From the NCBI GenBank assembly GCA_948567375.1, contig OX419756.1, positions 39,756,333 to 39,820,332 on the forward strand: DNA of 64,000 nt, in the 5' to 3' direction. The notes under the pieces were generated by a model. That model saw only the letters and a program-made list of their open reading frames with translations. It made no database searches and was not told the DNA's origin. Source of the DNA: Lunularia cruciata. Its lineage: Eukaryota > Streptophyta > Marchantiopsida > Lunulariales > Lunulariaceae. A program made the position numbers and the translations under genes. Positions 57,101-64,000 of the stretch are shown here, piece after piece (positions within the stretch are counted from its first letter, which is position 1; each line of letters opens with the position of its first letter).

Positions 57101-59024
57101 TGGAAGTCTCCTCTTCCATGCTTGTGTCCACACCTGAAGCTCCTCCTTCAGAATCAGATTCCCAATAATCAGAAGATGGGGTATCTGAATGTGAAGTGTT
57201 GGTGGTGTTAGTCACAGGAACAGTGACTCTATGGTTTGATGGCCCAATCCTTAAGTACCCTTTGTGCCATCGATCAGTTGTGCGTGCTGCTCTCAACCAT
57301 GGCCTCCCAAGAAGTAAGTCATAGCTTGAATCCTTCAAGACTTGGAAAGTCATGAGATTTTGAACTCCCATAACTGAAACTACCACCTTATCCATCACTC
57401 CTACTGGTCGAACTTGTTGCTTGTTTGCCATGCTCACCACAAATGTTGAAGCTCTTGAGGGTATCATACCCAACTTCTTCATCAACCTTTCTGACATGGC
57501 ATTCACTGCTGATCCTCCATCAACCAATGCATCCTTGATGTTGTGACCATTCACTCTCACATCAATCTTGGAGGCATATTCACAAGCTTCCCATGGTGCT
57601 GGCTTGGCATCCACCACCCCCATTGATATTGGAACTTTTGCCTTCTTCTTCTTCTTGCTCCTTGTAGAACTCAAACCACCTCTAAGCTCCTTTCTCAAGG
57701 TAGGGTTCAAAGCAATTAATTGGCCCACTGTGATGTTAGCCTTGTGACTACCAACATCCTCCAACACATTGTAGTTCCATTGTTGCTTGGAGATCAAGAA
57801 GTCCTCCATCCCCAACTTCTTCCTTGGAGTCTTTGTTGTTGATGGTGTTGAGGTGCGAGTGCTCCTAGTAGACATAGGAGTATCCTTGCTTGAAGTAAAT
57901 CCTTTAGAAGAGTGAACATCCTCTGCAAAACGAGCTCTCTTCTTCTCTTGTGCCAAAAGCTCCAAATTAGGACCCTTGGAGTTTGAGCACTCTCCTTTCT
58001 CATACTTGCTCTCAACCACATCTATGGATGCTATCCCCTTACCTTTGTTGGGATTAGGAGCCACTTGGGTTTCACTACCTCCCTCTTTCCCTCTATTGGC
58101 TCCCTCATAACCCCTTCCTCCATGGTAAGTGGAATTTGGGCAATTCCTTTGGATATGGCCTCTTCCCCCACAACCAAAACAATTTCTATCATTGAAATTG
58201 TTGGCTGGTTGGCCTCCTCTATATGGATGGTTTCCATAACTCCTAGGCCCTCTCCCTACATTCTGATCCACCTCTCTCTTCTCCCATAATTGCACCACAT
58301 TGATCTTGAGATCCGCAAGTTGTTCTGTGATGGTTTGGAGTGGGTCTTTTGGTGGAGGTGCAAGAACTGGAGCAACTACTACTTGTGGTGCAACCCTTGT
58401 CACCAAAGTATCAGAAGTTCCACCATACTTGTAGCCTTGAGGAGGATGCACAACCTCCTTCACCACCAAATCACTTTCATCCCCTTCCAAACTCTCCTCC
58501 ATACGAATTGCGATCTTGATAGCTTCAACCTTGGAAGAAGGTTTCTCATATCTCACCTTGCTTCTAATTTGTGGTCTCAATCCTCCCACAAAATTCTTGG
58601 TGAGCATGGCCCCTATGCCAATCATTGTAGTCTCCACATCATCCCCACCCTTCCTCAACACTATGCGAAATCTGGACTCCAATTTTTCCACTCTTTCCAC
58701 ATAGACTCTCACTTTCTCTCCATCTCCTTGCTTGAGAAATGTAACCTCACTCATCAATCTCTCATAACTCTCATCAGGAAGAAAGTTCTCAATGAGTGCT
58801 GAAGTCAAAGTCTCCCAAGACTCCTCTTCCCCCTCTCTCCTCTCTCTCTTTTGGTATTCTGACTCATACCATGTAAGTGCTGCATCCTCAAAGAAATCTG
58901 GTAATAATGAGGCCCACTCATTCTTCCTCCTCTCATTGTTTCCTATGCAAGCTCTCTTGAAGTCTCTCACAAAGGCCTCCACATCTTCTCCATCCTTGCC
59001 AAAGAAAACCGGAAGTTTCCCCAT
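54198..59024 (-). CDS. A5 gag-pol polyprotein (1608 aa)
   Basis: Single open frame coding the full set of retrotransposition proteins. Residues ~10-190: gag capsid domain. 282-295: zinc knuckle CFGCGGRGHIQRNC. ~490-580: aspartic protease with LVDGGSA (Asp502). ~760-940: RT with FGDGYSGYNQ (Asp829), MPFGLCNAPATFQ and FIDD (Asp893/894), the Athila/Tat-like form of the YxDD box. ~1030-1155: RNase H (YTDAS, VTDH, Asp1042 and Asp1109). ~1250-1295: HHCC zinc module (H1252, H1260, C1291, C1294). Integrase core: Asp1322 (GIDFVGP), Asp1382 (SDRGGEF), Glu1418 (GLAERTN). The C-terminal GPF-like module ends MYHRR. No chromodomain or PHD finger. The ATG at 59024 is conserved in A1 and A4 and precedes the gag domain directly. 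No frameshift separates gag from pol, so protein ratios must be set another way. Confidence 0.95.
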   Translation of the reverse strand: MGKLPVFFGKDGEDVEAFVRDFKRACIGNNERRKNEWASLLPDFFEDAALTWYESEYQKRERREGEEESWETLTSALIENFLPDESYERLMSEVTFLKQGDGEKVRVYVERVEKLESRFRIVLRKGGDDVETTMIGIGAMLTKNFVGGLRPQIRSKVRYEKPSSKVEAIKIAIRMEESLEGDESDLVVKEVVHPPQGYKYGGTSDTLVTRVAPQVVVAPVLAPPPKDPLQTITEQLADLKINVVQLWEKREVDQNVGRGPRSYGNHPYRGGQPANNFNDRNCFGCGGRGHIQRNCPNSTYHGGRGYEGANRGKEGGSETQVAPNPNKGKGIASIDVVESKYEKGECSNSKGPNLELLAQEKKRARFAEDVHSSKGFTSSKDTPMSTRSTRTSTPSTTKTPRKKLGMEDFLISKQQWNYNVLEDVGSHKANITVGQLIALNPTLRKELRGGLSSTRSKKKKKAKVPISMGVVDAKPAPWEACEYASKIDVRVNGHNIKDALVDGGSAVNAMSERLMKKLGMIPSRASTFVVSMANKQQVRPVGVMDKVVVSVMGVQNLMTFQVLKDSSYDLLLGRPWLRAARTTDRWHKGYLRIGPSNHRVTVPVTNTTNTSHSDTPSSDYWESDSEGGASGVDTSMEEETSTEEDESESDSDVYPLCAMDFAPKPEVLKDPDKSPLTLEEVERRLSTLKYGPNVTKEEKVRFEEVFRKFIHVFAFSYKDLKEVTLEEHKIEVESHARPIRQKQHRISPPISLVVKEEIDKLKEAGFIFEVENSEWVSPIVIVKKKNGKLRVCVDYKKLNAVTKKDYYPLPFIDEILEEVAGHERYSFGDGYSGYNQIKIAPEHQQLTTFTTPWGTYAFKVMPFGLCNAPATFQRFMNKVFEPFIGKFVRDFIDDFCVYGSKEEHFEHLIKVLQRLDEANASLNPEKCIFGCEEGLLLGHIISKDGIAVDPEKVRKISDLPFPSSLTKLRQFLGMVGYYRRFIFSFSNKAYALTIYMKKGVDYMVILEDKEALKAFEELKQSLVVAPILAKPDWSKPFILYTDASNVAIGCTLSQLDQDGHDHPIAYASRQMVSAEKNYSVTEREGLAVIFGLKKFRHYLIGGNATIVTDHKALKYIFNKPNVEGRLARWMILLSEYDYTIEDRPGKKHANADLLSRAYDHDGDEPVDDSFPDEELMTISVTQEVPMEYKEIVDFVTRGNYPEGMHARERKALAARSRPYTMVDDILFHQGADGLLRRAVGKEESILLIKEFHEGLVCGGHFAGKVTAFKILDACYHWRGIFKDCLDYCKTCHVCQAFARKSTSTPPLRSIPLLGPFEKWGIDFVGPLNRTPRNNRYIVVVTDYLTKWVEARPLRDKNEDEVGRFLYERIITRFGCPLELVSDRGGEFTGSITTAMLRHFSITHRVTTSYKPNSNGLAERTNQTLCMMLAKDAEMEGAKHHWDKRIHAVLWEYRTTMKTSTGYSPFQLVYGIESTLPIHFDLPTFQSIHRRLKKAQGSDAEKSRKDQLMELEEARAVAMVRVEQAQRKQKESYDKRQGKKKVEPFKEGDWVMLFDSIRFKRVQKKFLPKYFGPFIVEKVWGNYTYDLKELGGRHFDRINHDKLKMYHRR

Positions 59025-59265
59025 CTTAACCCCTCACTATCTTTCTTTTCTCTCAAATTTTATTTTTTTTTCCTCTTTTCTTTTCTCTCACTCTATTACT
59101 AATAGAGTATATACATGACTAACACCATCTGAGAATAATCCACTCTAGGGAACACAAAAGGTTCAGGTTGCTCCAAGATTTCTATAGCAACATCAAATCC
59201 TAGAGTGCATATTAATCTAACTCTCATGGATAGTTTATCCATAAGTTGAAAGATTATCTCCATCA

Positions 59266-59739
59266 CTAATCTTGAGAACTAGCTGATGAAGGTGGTAGTA
59301 TTTCTGTAGCTGTACTAAGACTCTCTCCAAGATCCTTCACCAAAGTTTCCAAAAGTGCTTTTACTCCACTACACTCATGTCCTTTTGGAAGTCCTTCAAC
59401 TCCACAAACCTCACACAACTCTTTGGTCTTAGATCTTCTCCCTCCCAATCTTGGTGAAGAAGGTCCAACATGCAAACCCAAGTCAAGTAAGCCTCTCCTT
59501 TCCCTCAATCTCTTGCTCTCAAAGGTCAATGGACATGAACTTGCCTTATGTCCCTTCTCTCCACATAGAAAGCACTTAGACTCACTCTTTCCTCCAAGTG
59601 GTGTAGGTTTTTGGATCCTCTCAACACTCTCTTCAAATTCTATTGTAAACTCTCTTTTCCTCAAATCCACCCCTACAATCACCTCAAACCCTTGGGGAAC
59701 CTTGCATAATCTCAATTTCCACTCTTGATGACTCTCCAT
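59266..59739 (-). CDS. A5 upstream ORF0 with zinc knuckle (157 aa)
   Basis: Separate ORF upstream of gag-pol, starting MESHQEWKLRLCKVP at 59739. The zinc knuckle CFLCGEKGHKASSCP is near residue 50, and a second cluster CEVCGVEGLPKGHEC near residue 105. I chose this ATG because a longer frame to 59763 has no ATG and because the A2 ORF begins at the same point. It ends 241 bp before the gag ATG. It is intact and the same length as in A2, and lies where Ogre/Tat elements carry their extra ORF. Likely nucleic-acid-binding; the function is unknown. Confidence 0.75.
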   Translation of the reverse strand: MESHQEWKLRLCKVPQGFEVIVGVDLRKREFTIEFEESVERIQKPTPLGGKSESKCFLCGEKGHKASSCPLTFESKRLRERRGLLDLGLHVGPSSPRLGGRRSKTKELCEVCGVEGLPKGHECSGVKALLETLVKDLGESLSTATEILPPSSASSQD

Positions 59740-60387
59740 GTTCCCCAAGATGAATCTAAACACTCAAACATGCTTTTTGTTGATCTCAAACTTCTCATGC
59801 ATGAGATCTCCACTCTGCAGAATTGACCCTTCCTCACAATGTCATTCAAATCTCCCAACCAATACGTCACAGTCCTCTGAAATTTTGCACACTTGATCAC
59901 AACTCCAGGGCGTCCCTCCCTGCAAAATTTCAGATCTTTTCATTGAGCCATTTGGCCTAGACACCTTTCTATTCAGCACCCATATTTCAGATTTGGTCTG
60001 AAAACCACCCCCCTCACTTCAAAAACTCATCACGCCCTGCGCAAAAATGATCTCTCTCTAATTTTTGTGGCAGCAGGTAGGATACAATGCACTGAATTTT
60101 CTTGGAAATTTTCAGGACAATTCACTGAAAATTGAAGAAATGGCAGACTCTGTACAATTTTCCAGAGAGCATGCAGTTGCGGGAGCACTTTACCCTATCA
60201 ACTTTCAAAAATTCTAGCCCAGTGCGCATAGAAGCTCTCTCAATAATTTCAAGTGTGCTAACTGAAAGATAACCCAAGCTATCATGTGTAGAAATCTCGA
60301 GTCCAGATCTCAAACTTGAGATTTTGCCCAAAATCACCTTAATCCCCAAAATCTGCAATCCACCTCACACAATCTCTCCAATTCCTC

Positions 60388-60558
60388 TCATGTGTACAAG
60401 ATGTACAAAATCACCTCAAAGACATCATAATGAACTACAGGGTATACAAATGGATCTTGGTTCTCTAACATAAGTTCAGCCCTCTCCTCTCCTAATGTTC
60501 TCTCCAAGTGAGCTCTCATAGCCTCCTTCTGCCTAATGTAGAATTGGACGCGGAACAT
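60388..60558 (-). CDS. A5 leader mini-ORF (56 aa)
   Basis: Starts MFRVQFYIRQKEAMRAH at 60558, just inside the primer site, and ends YILYT at 60390. Identical in length to both A2 copies (9212 and 9798). The pattern of a central Gly-Glu-Glu segment and a C-terminal PVVHYD matches leader ORFs of B1 and E. No known domain. It is the first ATG-led ORF of the transcript of at least 50 codons that I can place, so it may affect translation downstream. The leader between it and ORF0 (59740-60387) shows no further convincing gene. Confidence 0.6.
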   Translation of the reverse strand: MFRVQFYIRQKEAMRAHLERTLGEERAELMLENQDPFVYPVVHYDVFEVILYILYT

Positions 60559-60576
60559 TATCTTGCCTTCTAGAGA

Positions 60577-60595
60577 GGTCCCGGCAACGGAACCA
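60577..60595 (-). other. A5 primer binding site
   Basis: On the minus strand TGGTTCCGTTGCCGGGACC lies four bases inside the 5' LTR. It is close to the tRNA-Asp primer site used by plant Athila/Tat elements, with two central mismatches and one missing G. Confidence 0.65.
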
Positions 60596-60599
60596 AAAA

Positions 60600-61278
60600 T
60601 GTGAGCCGGCCTGTCTCTCACTCAGGATGAACCTCTGATGGCTATTATGGTAGCGCACCATGGACTAAGAAGGCAAGGAACCCCAACTCCATCATACTCC
60701 TCCAAGGCTAACACTCCAAGACTCAAGACATTGCTCACTAGAGAACTCAATGAGAGAGAGATAGTTGCAAATGAAAGGATGATGAGTACCTCCTCACACC
60801 TTGTTTATATACTTGTGAAATAGTTACGTACCAAAGTTACTAATTACCGTAGTAACTCAAGTTACTAGACTAAAAGTCAAGTAAAGTCAAAAAGTAGAAA
60901 GGAATATCCATTCACATGGGCATATTCCCCTTATCTTGACCCAACCACTAAAGCAAGGATTCCTTCACATGGGCTATCCTTGGACTAAAGAAGAATCCAA
61001 AACAAAAAGGCTTGCGGGCCCAAGAGTTCTCAACTCTTTCCCCAAAGCCAAACACCTAGAAATAATACCAAGTCAACACACTAAAATCCAAAATAGTGGT
61101 GCTCATCTTTTCTACTTCCTCTAAAGTAAGGTCCCATCTATCTTAGCTATGACTAACTTTAGCTAACCATGACTAATATAGAACCATCCTTTATCTCTAT
61201 ATAAATAATATCTCTTAAGTACTTGTAATACCAAGCTAAATATCACAATACCACACACATGCACAAATGGGTGTTACA
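60600..61278 (-). repeat. A5 5' LTR
   Basis: 679 bp. The minus-strand TATATAAA box is at 60804-60811. AGTCAA (W-box core complement) lies at 60875-60880, 60885-60890 and 61071-61076 and TTGACC at 60936-60941. It is almost identical to 53471-54149. Confidence 0.96.
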
Positions 61279-62298
61279 GGTCTTTGTGGACCGGCTCAGA
61301 AAAATGATTCATGTATGCCCTACCACCAAGGAGGTGACCGCTCCACAACTAGCTCAACTATACTTAGATGCAGTCTTTGCTTACCATGGCTTGTCTAGAG
61401 TACTCATCACCAATAGAGGCACCCAATTCACCAATTTGTTTTGGCAAACACTCTTTGGTTTCTTCAAAACCAAGTTGGCTATGTCTACAGCTTACCACCC
61501 ACAAACAGATGGCCAAATAGAGCGGGCTAATCGCACGATTAAAGACATGTTACGCGGCTTCACCTTAGAAGAGCAAGACAGGTGGGACACCCTACTACCG
61601 TTGGTGGAATTTGGTTACAACAATTCAGTGAATGCCTCCACCCAAGTCACTCCGTTCTTCCTCATGTATGGTGAGCATCCCTTCACACCTTCTAGCTTGA
61701 TGAAGATCCGTCCAGTGACTACCAAGGTGGATGCAGTCGACACATTTTTTTCTAGAATTCAACAAGGTGTGGAGAGCGCCATCACAGGTTACAGATTGCG
61801 CAAAATTGACAAAAGCAGTATGTTGATGCACACTGTAGGCACATGGAGTTCAATGTTGGGGATCAAGTGTGGCTATCAACAACCAACCTTACATTAGTTG
61901 GATCTTGTAAGCTAAGACCTCGTTTTATTGGGCCTTTCTTGATTCTTTGTTGCATCGGCGCTGTGGCCTATCACCTTGAGCTACCACCACACATGAAGAT
62001 CCATCCAGTGTTCCATGTCTCCCTATTACGTAGATATGCTCCCCAATCAGGCCAAGGTCCTTCCACACAGGACATTCAACCTTGTCCGACAGTCATTGAT
62101 GGCACAGAGGAATATGAAGTGGAGCGGATTCCCCAAAAGCGCATGCGTGGTACTTGCCATCCACGGGTGGAATATCTAGTACAATGGAAAGGTTACCCCC
62201 TCTATGAAGCAACCTGGGAACCCGCTGCCAATTTGGCACATGCACCGGTGTTGGTGCAAGCATTTGAGCAACAATTGCATGAGGACGTTACGTTTTAA
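61279..62298 (+). pseudogene. B1 pol, 3' part: integrase core and chromodomain
   Basis: Continues the integrase cut at 53470. TNRGTQFTN near 61411 (second catalytic Asp read as Asn, GAT to AAT), TDGQIERANR near 61506 (third, Glu present). A frame change near 61810-61850 leads to the C-terminal module (VGDQVWLSTTNL, RFIGPF, HPVFHVSLLR) and the chromodomain at 62107-62277. The terminator TAA at 62296-62298 overlaps the polypurine tract. The chromodomain itself has no stop. Confidence 0.88.
62107..62277 (+). other. B1 chromodomain
   Basis: EEYEVERIPQKR...EYLVQWKGYPLYEATWEPAANL, the classic chromodomain of plant chromoviruses (last 20 residues form the conserved WKGY and TWEP motifs). Aromatic residues Tyr91, Trp115 and Tyr118 of this frame sit where the methyl-lysine cage is expected. 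It would direct integration to marked chromatin. Confidence 0.9.
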
Positions 62299-62311
62299 AA
62301 GGAGGGAGGTC

Positions 62312-63055
62312 TGTAATACCAAGGGTTAGCCATATGATCTAGATGTGAAATTTTGGTTTGGTAACATCTAGAATGATGTTATACATGATGGTCAAAATAG
62401 ATCAAATAGAAGTATCACCAAAAGAGTACTTCTACTAATAGGGCAGAAACCGAAATAGACTTGAGAACCTTAGAACCAATAGCTAGACATATGATTTAAA
62501 GGTGAGAATTGGTTTGGTAACATCTGGAAGGATGTTACCAAACCACATGATGGACTAAACAGATCAGAAAGAGGTATCACCAAAAGGGGACTTCTACTAA
62601 TAGAGTAGGAACCAAAATATGCCTAAAATCTTTGAAGGCAATTTCGGAGGCCTAAACGGATGAATTAGGCCTCGAAAATGTGCAGATTCCCCCCAGCAAA
62701 AGAAAGTCTGGACTACCCTCCCACTTGCTTTGTCTCGTCGAGAGCTTTCCAATGGTACCTTACTCACGTGATTCTGAGATTCCTACAGGAAGATTCCCTA
62801 AAAGATTCCCTCTGGTCAAAGCTAGTTTGACCAACCAGATAGGACCTAGACCAGACAGGTCACCCATCCAAGTAAGTAATCCAAGGGTGGAGCTTGCTGA
62901 CATGTCACCTATCTATGTCCCTAATCCTATGGTGGAGATTCCTTGGAGGAGATCCTCTTTGTCTATATAATAAAGAGAAGGTGCTCCCTTGGGGCATCAA
63001 ATGTTTGAGTTTGCAATTTGTGTTTTCTCTCTTCTCTTGTCCTCTGAGTATTACA
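62312..63055 (+). repeat. B1 3' LTR
   Basis: 744 bp, TGTAATACCAAGGG...GTATTACA, with TATATAATAAA at 62964-62974. It differs from the 5' LTR at about 20 positions and by a 6-7-bp insertion near 62538 that creates an inverted repeat. Confidence 0.95.
62510..62545. repeat. 14-bp inverted repeat in B1 3' LTR
   Basis: Arms 62510-62523 (TGGTTTGGTAACAT) and 62532-62545 are exact complements with an 8-nt spacer. The 5' LTR reads GGATGTTACACATGATGG at this point, without the extra bases that complete the right arm. Confidence 0.9.
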
Positions 63056-64000
63056 TCCTTCCACTCCACAAACCTCACACAACTCCTTGGCTTGGATCTC
63101 CTCACTCCAAATCTTAGTGAAGAAGGTCCAAAAAACAATCCCAAGTCAAGTAAGCCTCTTCTTTCCCTCAATCTCTTGCTTTCAAAGGTTAAAGGTCATG
63201 AACATACCTTATATCCCTTCTCTTGTATAAAAAACCATTAAAATCACTCTTTCCTCCAAGTAATGTATGTTTTTGGATCCTCTCAACACTCTCTTCAAAT
63301 TCTATTTTAAACTCTGTTTTCCTCAAATCCACTCCTACAATCACCTCATACACTTAGAGAACCTTGCATAGCCTCAACTTCCACTCTTGGTGACCCTCCA
63401 TGTTGCTAAGATGAGTCTAAACACTTAAATATGCTTTTGGTTGCTCTCACACTCATGCATGAGATCTCAACTATCCAGAATTAACCTCTCCTCACAACAT
63501 CACTAAATTATCTCAATTGGCATGTCACAATCCTCTAGAATTTTTCACACTTAATCACGTTCTCAACTTGTGATTCTGTGAAAAATTTCAAATGTTTTCA
63601 TCTAGCCATTTGGCCTAGACACTTTTCTATTTAACACACATATTTCAGATTTGGTCTTAAAAACCACTCACTTATTTTAAAAGTCATAACTTCCTGTGAA
63701 AGAACAATCTCTCTCTAATTCTTAGGTCAAAAGGTAAACACTATGCACTTTAATTCTCTTGAAAAGTTTCAAAACAATCCGATGCAAAATGAAAAAATGG
63801 CAAACTCTATACAAAATTCTAGAGTGTGCAATTTGCAAGAACAATTTACCCTACCACTTTCCAAAAATTCTAGCTCAATGCATGTAGTAGCCCTTGCAAT
63901 AATTTCAAGTGTCTCATCTAACATATAATCCAAGCTATCCTTTGTGAAAATTTCAGGTCCAGATCTTAAACTTGAGATTTTGCACAAAATCACTATAATC
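63056..64000 (-). pseudogene. A4 ORF0 N-terminal part and leader
   Basis: Continues A4 after the B1 TSD. Minus-strand ORF0 codons include LLDLGLFFGPSSLRFG (63171 region). The knuckle region near 63230 is damaged. From about 63400 to 64000 the sequence matches the A leader at 59755-60330 with many differences, including an ISSLRSG-coding segment near 63970. No intact frame. Confidence 0.75.

Larger units (their letters stand above)
53471..61278 (-). mobile_element. A5, intact young A-family retrotransposon
   Basis: 7808-bp minus-strand element with two 679-bp LTRs (53471-54149 and 60600-61278) that differ at about two positions (near 53929/61058 and near 54087/61216). The flanking GGTC is repeated (53467-53470 and 61279-61282) and the B1 integrase frame is continuous across it. 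It has a primer site, leader ORF, ORF0, full-length gag-pol and polypurine tract, and no visible lesion. By structure it is potentially autonomous and recently inserted. Confidence 0.95.
48642..63055 (+). mobile_element. B1, chromovirus containing A5
   Basis: Plus-strand B-family element with LTRs at 48642-49378 and 62312-63055 and a perfect TSD TCCTT (48637-48641 and 63056-63060). Order: tRNA-iMet primer site, two leader ORFs, gag, pol, chromodomain, polypurine tract AAAAGGAGGGAGG (62297-62309). A5 is inserted in the integrase core at 53470/61279. The LTRs differ at roughly 3 percent of positions by eye, so it is older than A5 and younger than A4. Gag and pol contain stops. Confidence 0.95.
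44956..64000 (-). mobile_element. A4, outer A-family element split by B1
   Basis: Minus-strand A copy forming the outermost layer on the right: RNase H and RT (44956-46200), protease and gag (46360-48299), part of ORF0 (to 48641), then B1, then the rest of ORF0 and the leader (63056-64000 and probably beyond). The B1 TSD TCCTT joins ORF0 codons smoothly across the gap. Integrase and the 3' LTR are missing at the left, where E begins. Its 5' LTR would lie beyond the window. Frames are heavily damaged. Confidence 0.85.

Noticed and set aside
54856-59118. Plus-strand frames of 70-170 codons opposite the A5 gag-pol
   Set aside because: They are antisense shadows of the 1608-codon minus-strand frame and recur opposite every A copy for that reason.
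1-64000. CRISPR array, rRNA, tRNA or prokaryotic operon structure
   Set aside because: No evenly spaced short repeats with unique spacers, no rRNA or tRNA signatures and no ribosome-binding-site-led gene clusters. The content is eukaryotic retroelements.

Overview
This window is plant nuclear DNA made almost entirely of nested Ty3/gypsy LTR retrotransposons. I see no host gene, rRNA, tRNA or CRISPR array. The evidence for a land-plant genome is gag-pol polyproteins of the chromovirus and Ogre/Tat/Athila types, LTRs bounded by TG...CA, target-site duplications (TSDs), primer sites for tRNA-iMet and a tRNA-Asp-like tRNA, and deep nesting. Family C resembles retroelements I associate with streptophyte algae and early-diverging land plants, so a fern, lycophyte, bryophyte or gymnosperm is more likely than a flowering plant. 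That last step is inference.

Four families are present (names are mine). A: Ogre/Tat/Athila-like, ~680-bp LTRs, one gag-PR-RT-RH-IN frame plus a separate zinc-knuckle ORF upstream (copies A1-A5). B: chromovirus, ~740-bp LTRs, tRNA-iMet primer site, C-terminal chromodomain (B1-B3). E: a second chromovirus with ~410-bp LTRs rich in heat-shock-element-like motifs. C: an old, decayed family (C1, C2) whose pol region carries a cytosine-5 DNA methyltransferase domain before reverse transcriptase and a PHD finger after integrase.

Layout: 1-2019 unassigned flank; C1 (+) 2020-3976 and 19134-23693, split by A1 (-) 3977-19133, which is itself split by A2 (+) 8486-16966; an unidentified 2.2-kb insert at 20111-22330 inside the C1 integrase; C2 (+) 23694-35860, carrying B3 (24427-25586, TSD CCAGA) inside the methyltransferase and B2 (28658-34988, TSD CATTA) inside integrase; A3 (-) 35861-39341, internally deleted; E (+) 39342-44955; A4 (-) 44956-48641 and 63056-64000, split by B1 (+) 48642-63055 (TSD TCCTT), which is split by A5 (-) 53471-61278 (TSD GGTC).

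Only A5 looks intact: its LTRs are both 679 bp and differ at about two positions, and its gag-pol is one open frame of 1608 codons. The others carry stops, frameshifts and deletions in proportion to their depth in the nest. The most notable signals are the methyltransferase plus PHD finger in family C, a small leader-encoded domain shared by families A, B and E, and the heat-shock-like motif arrays in the E LTRs.
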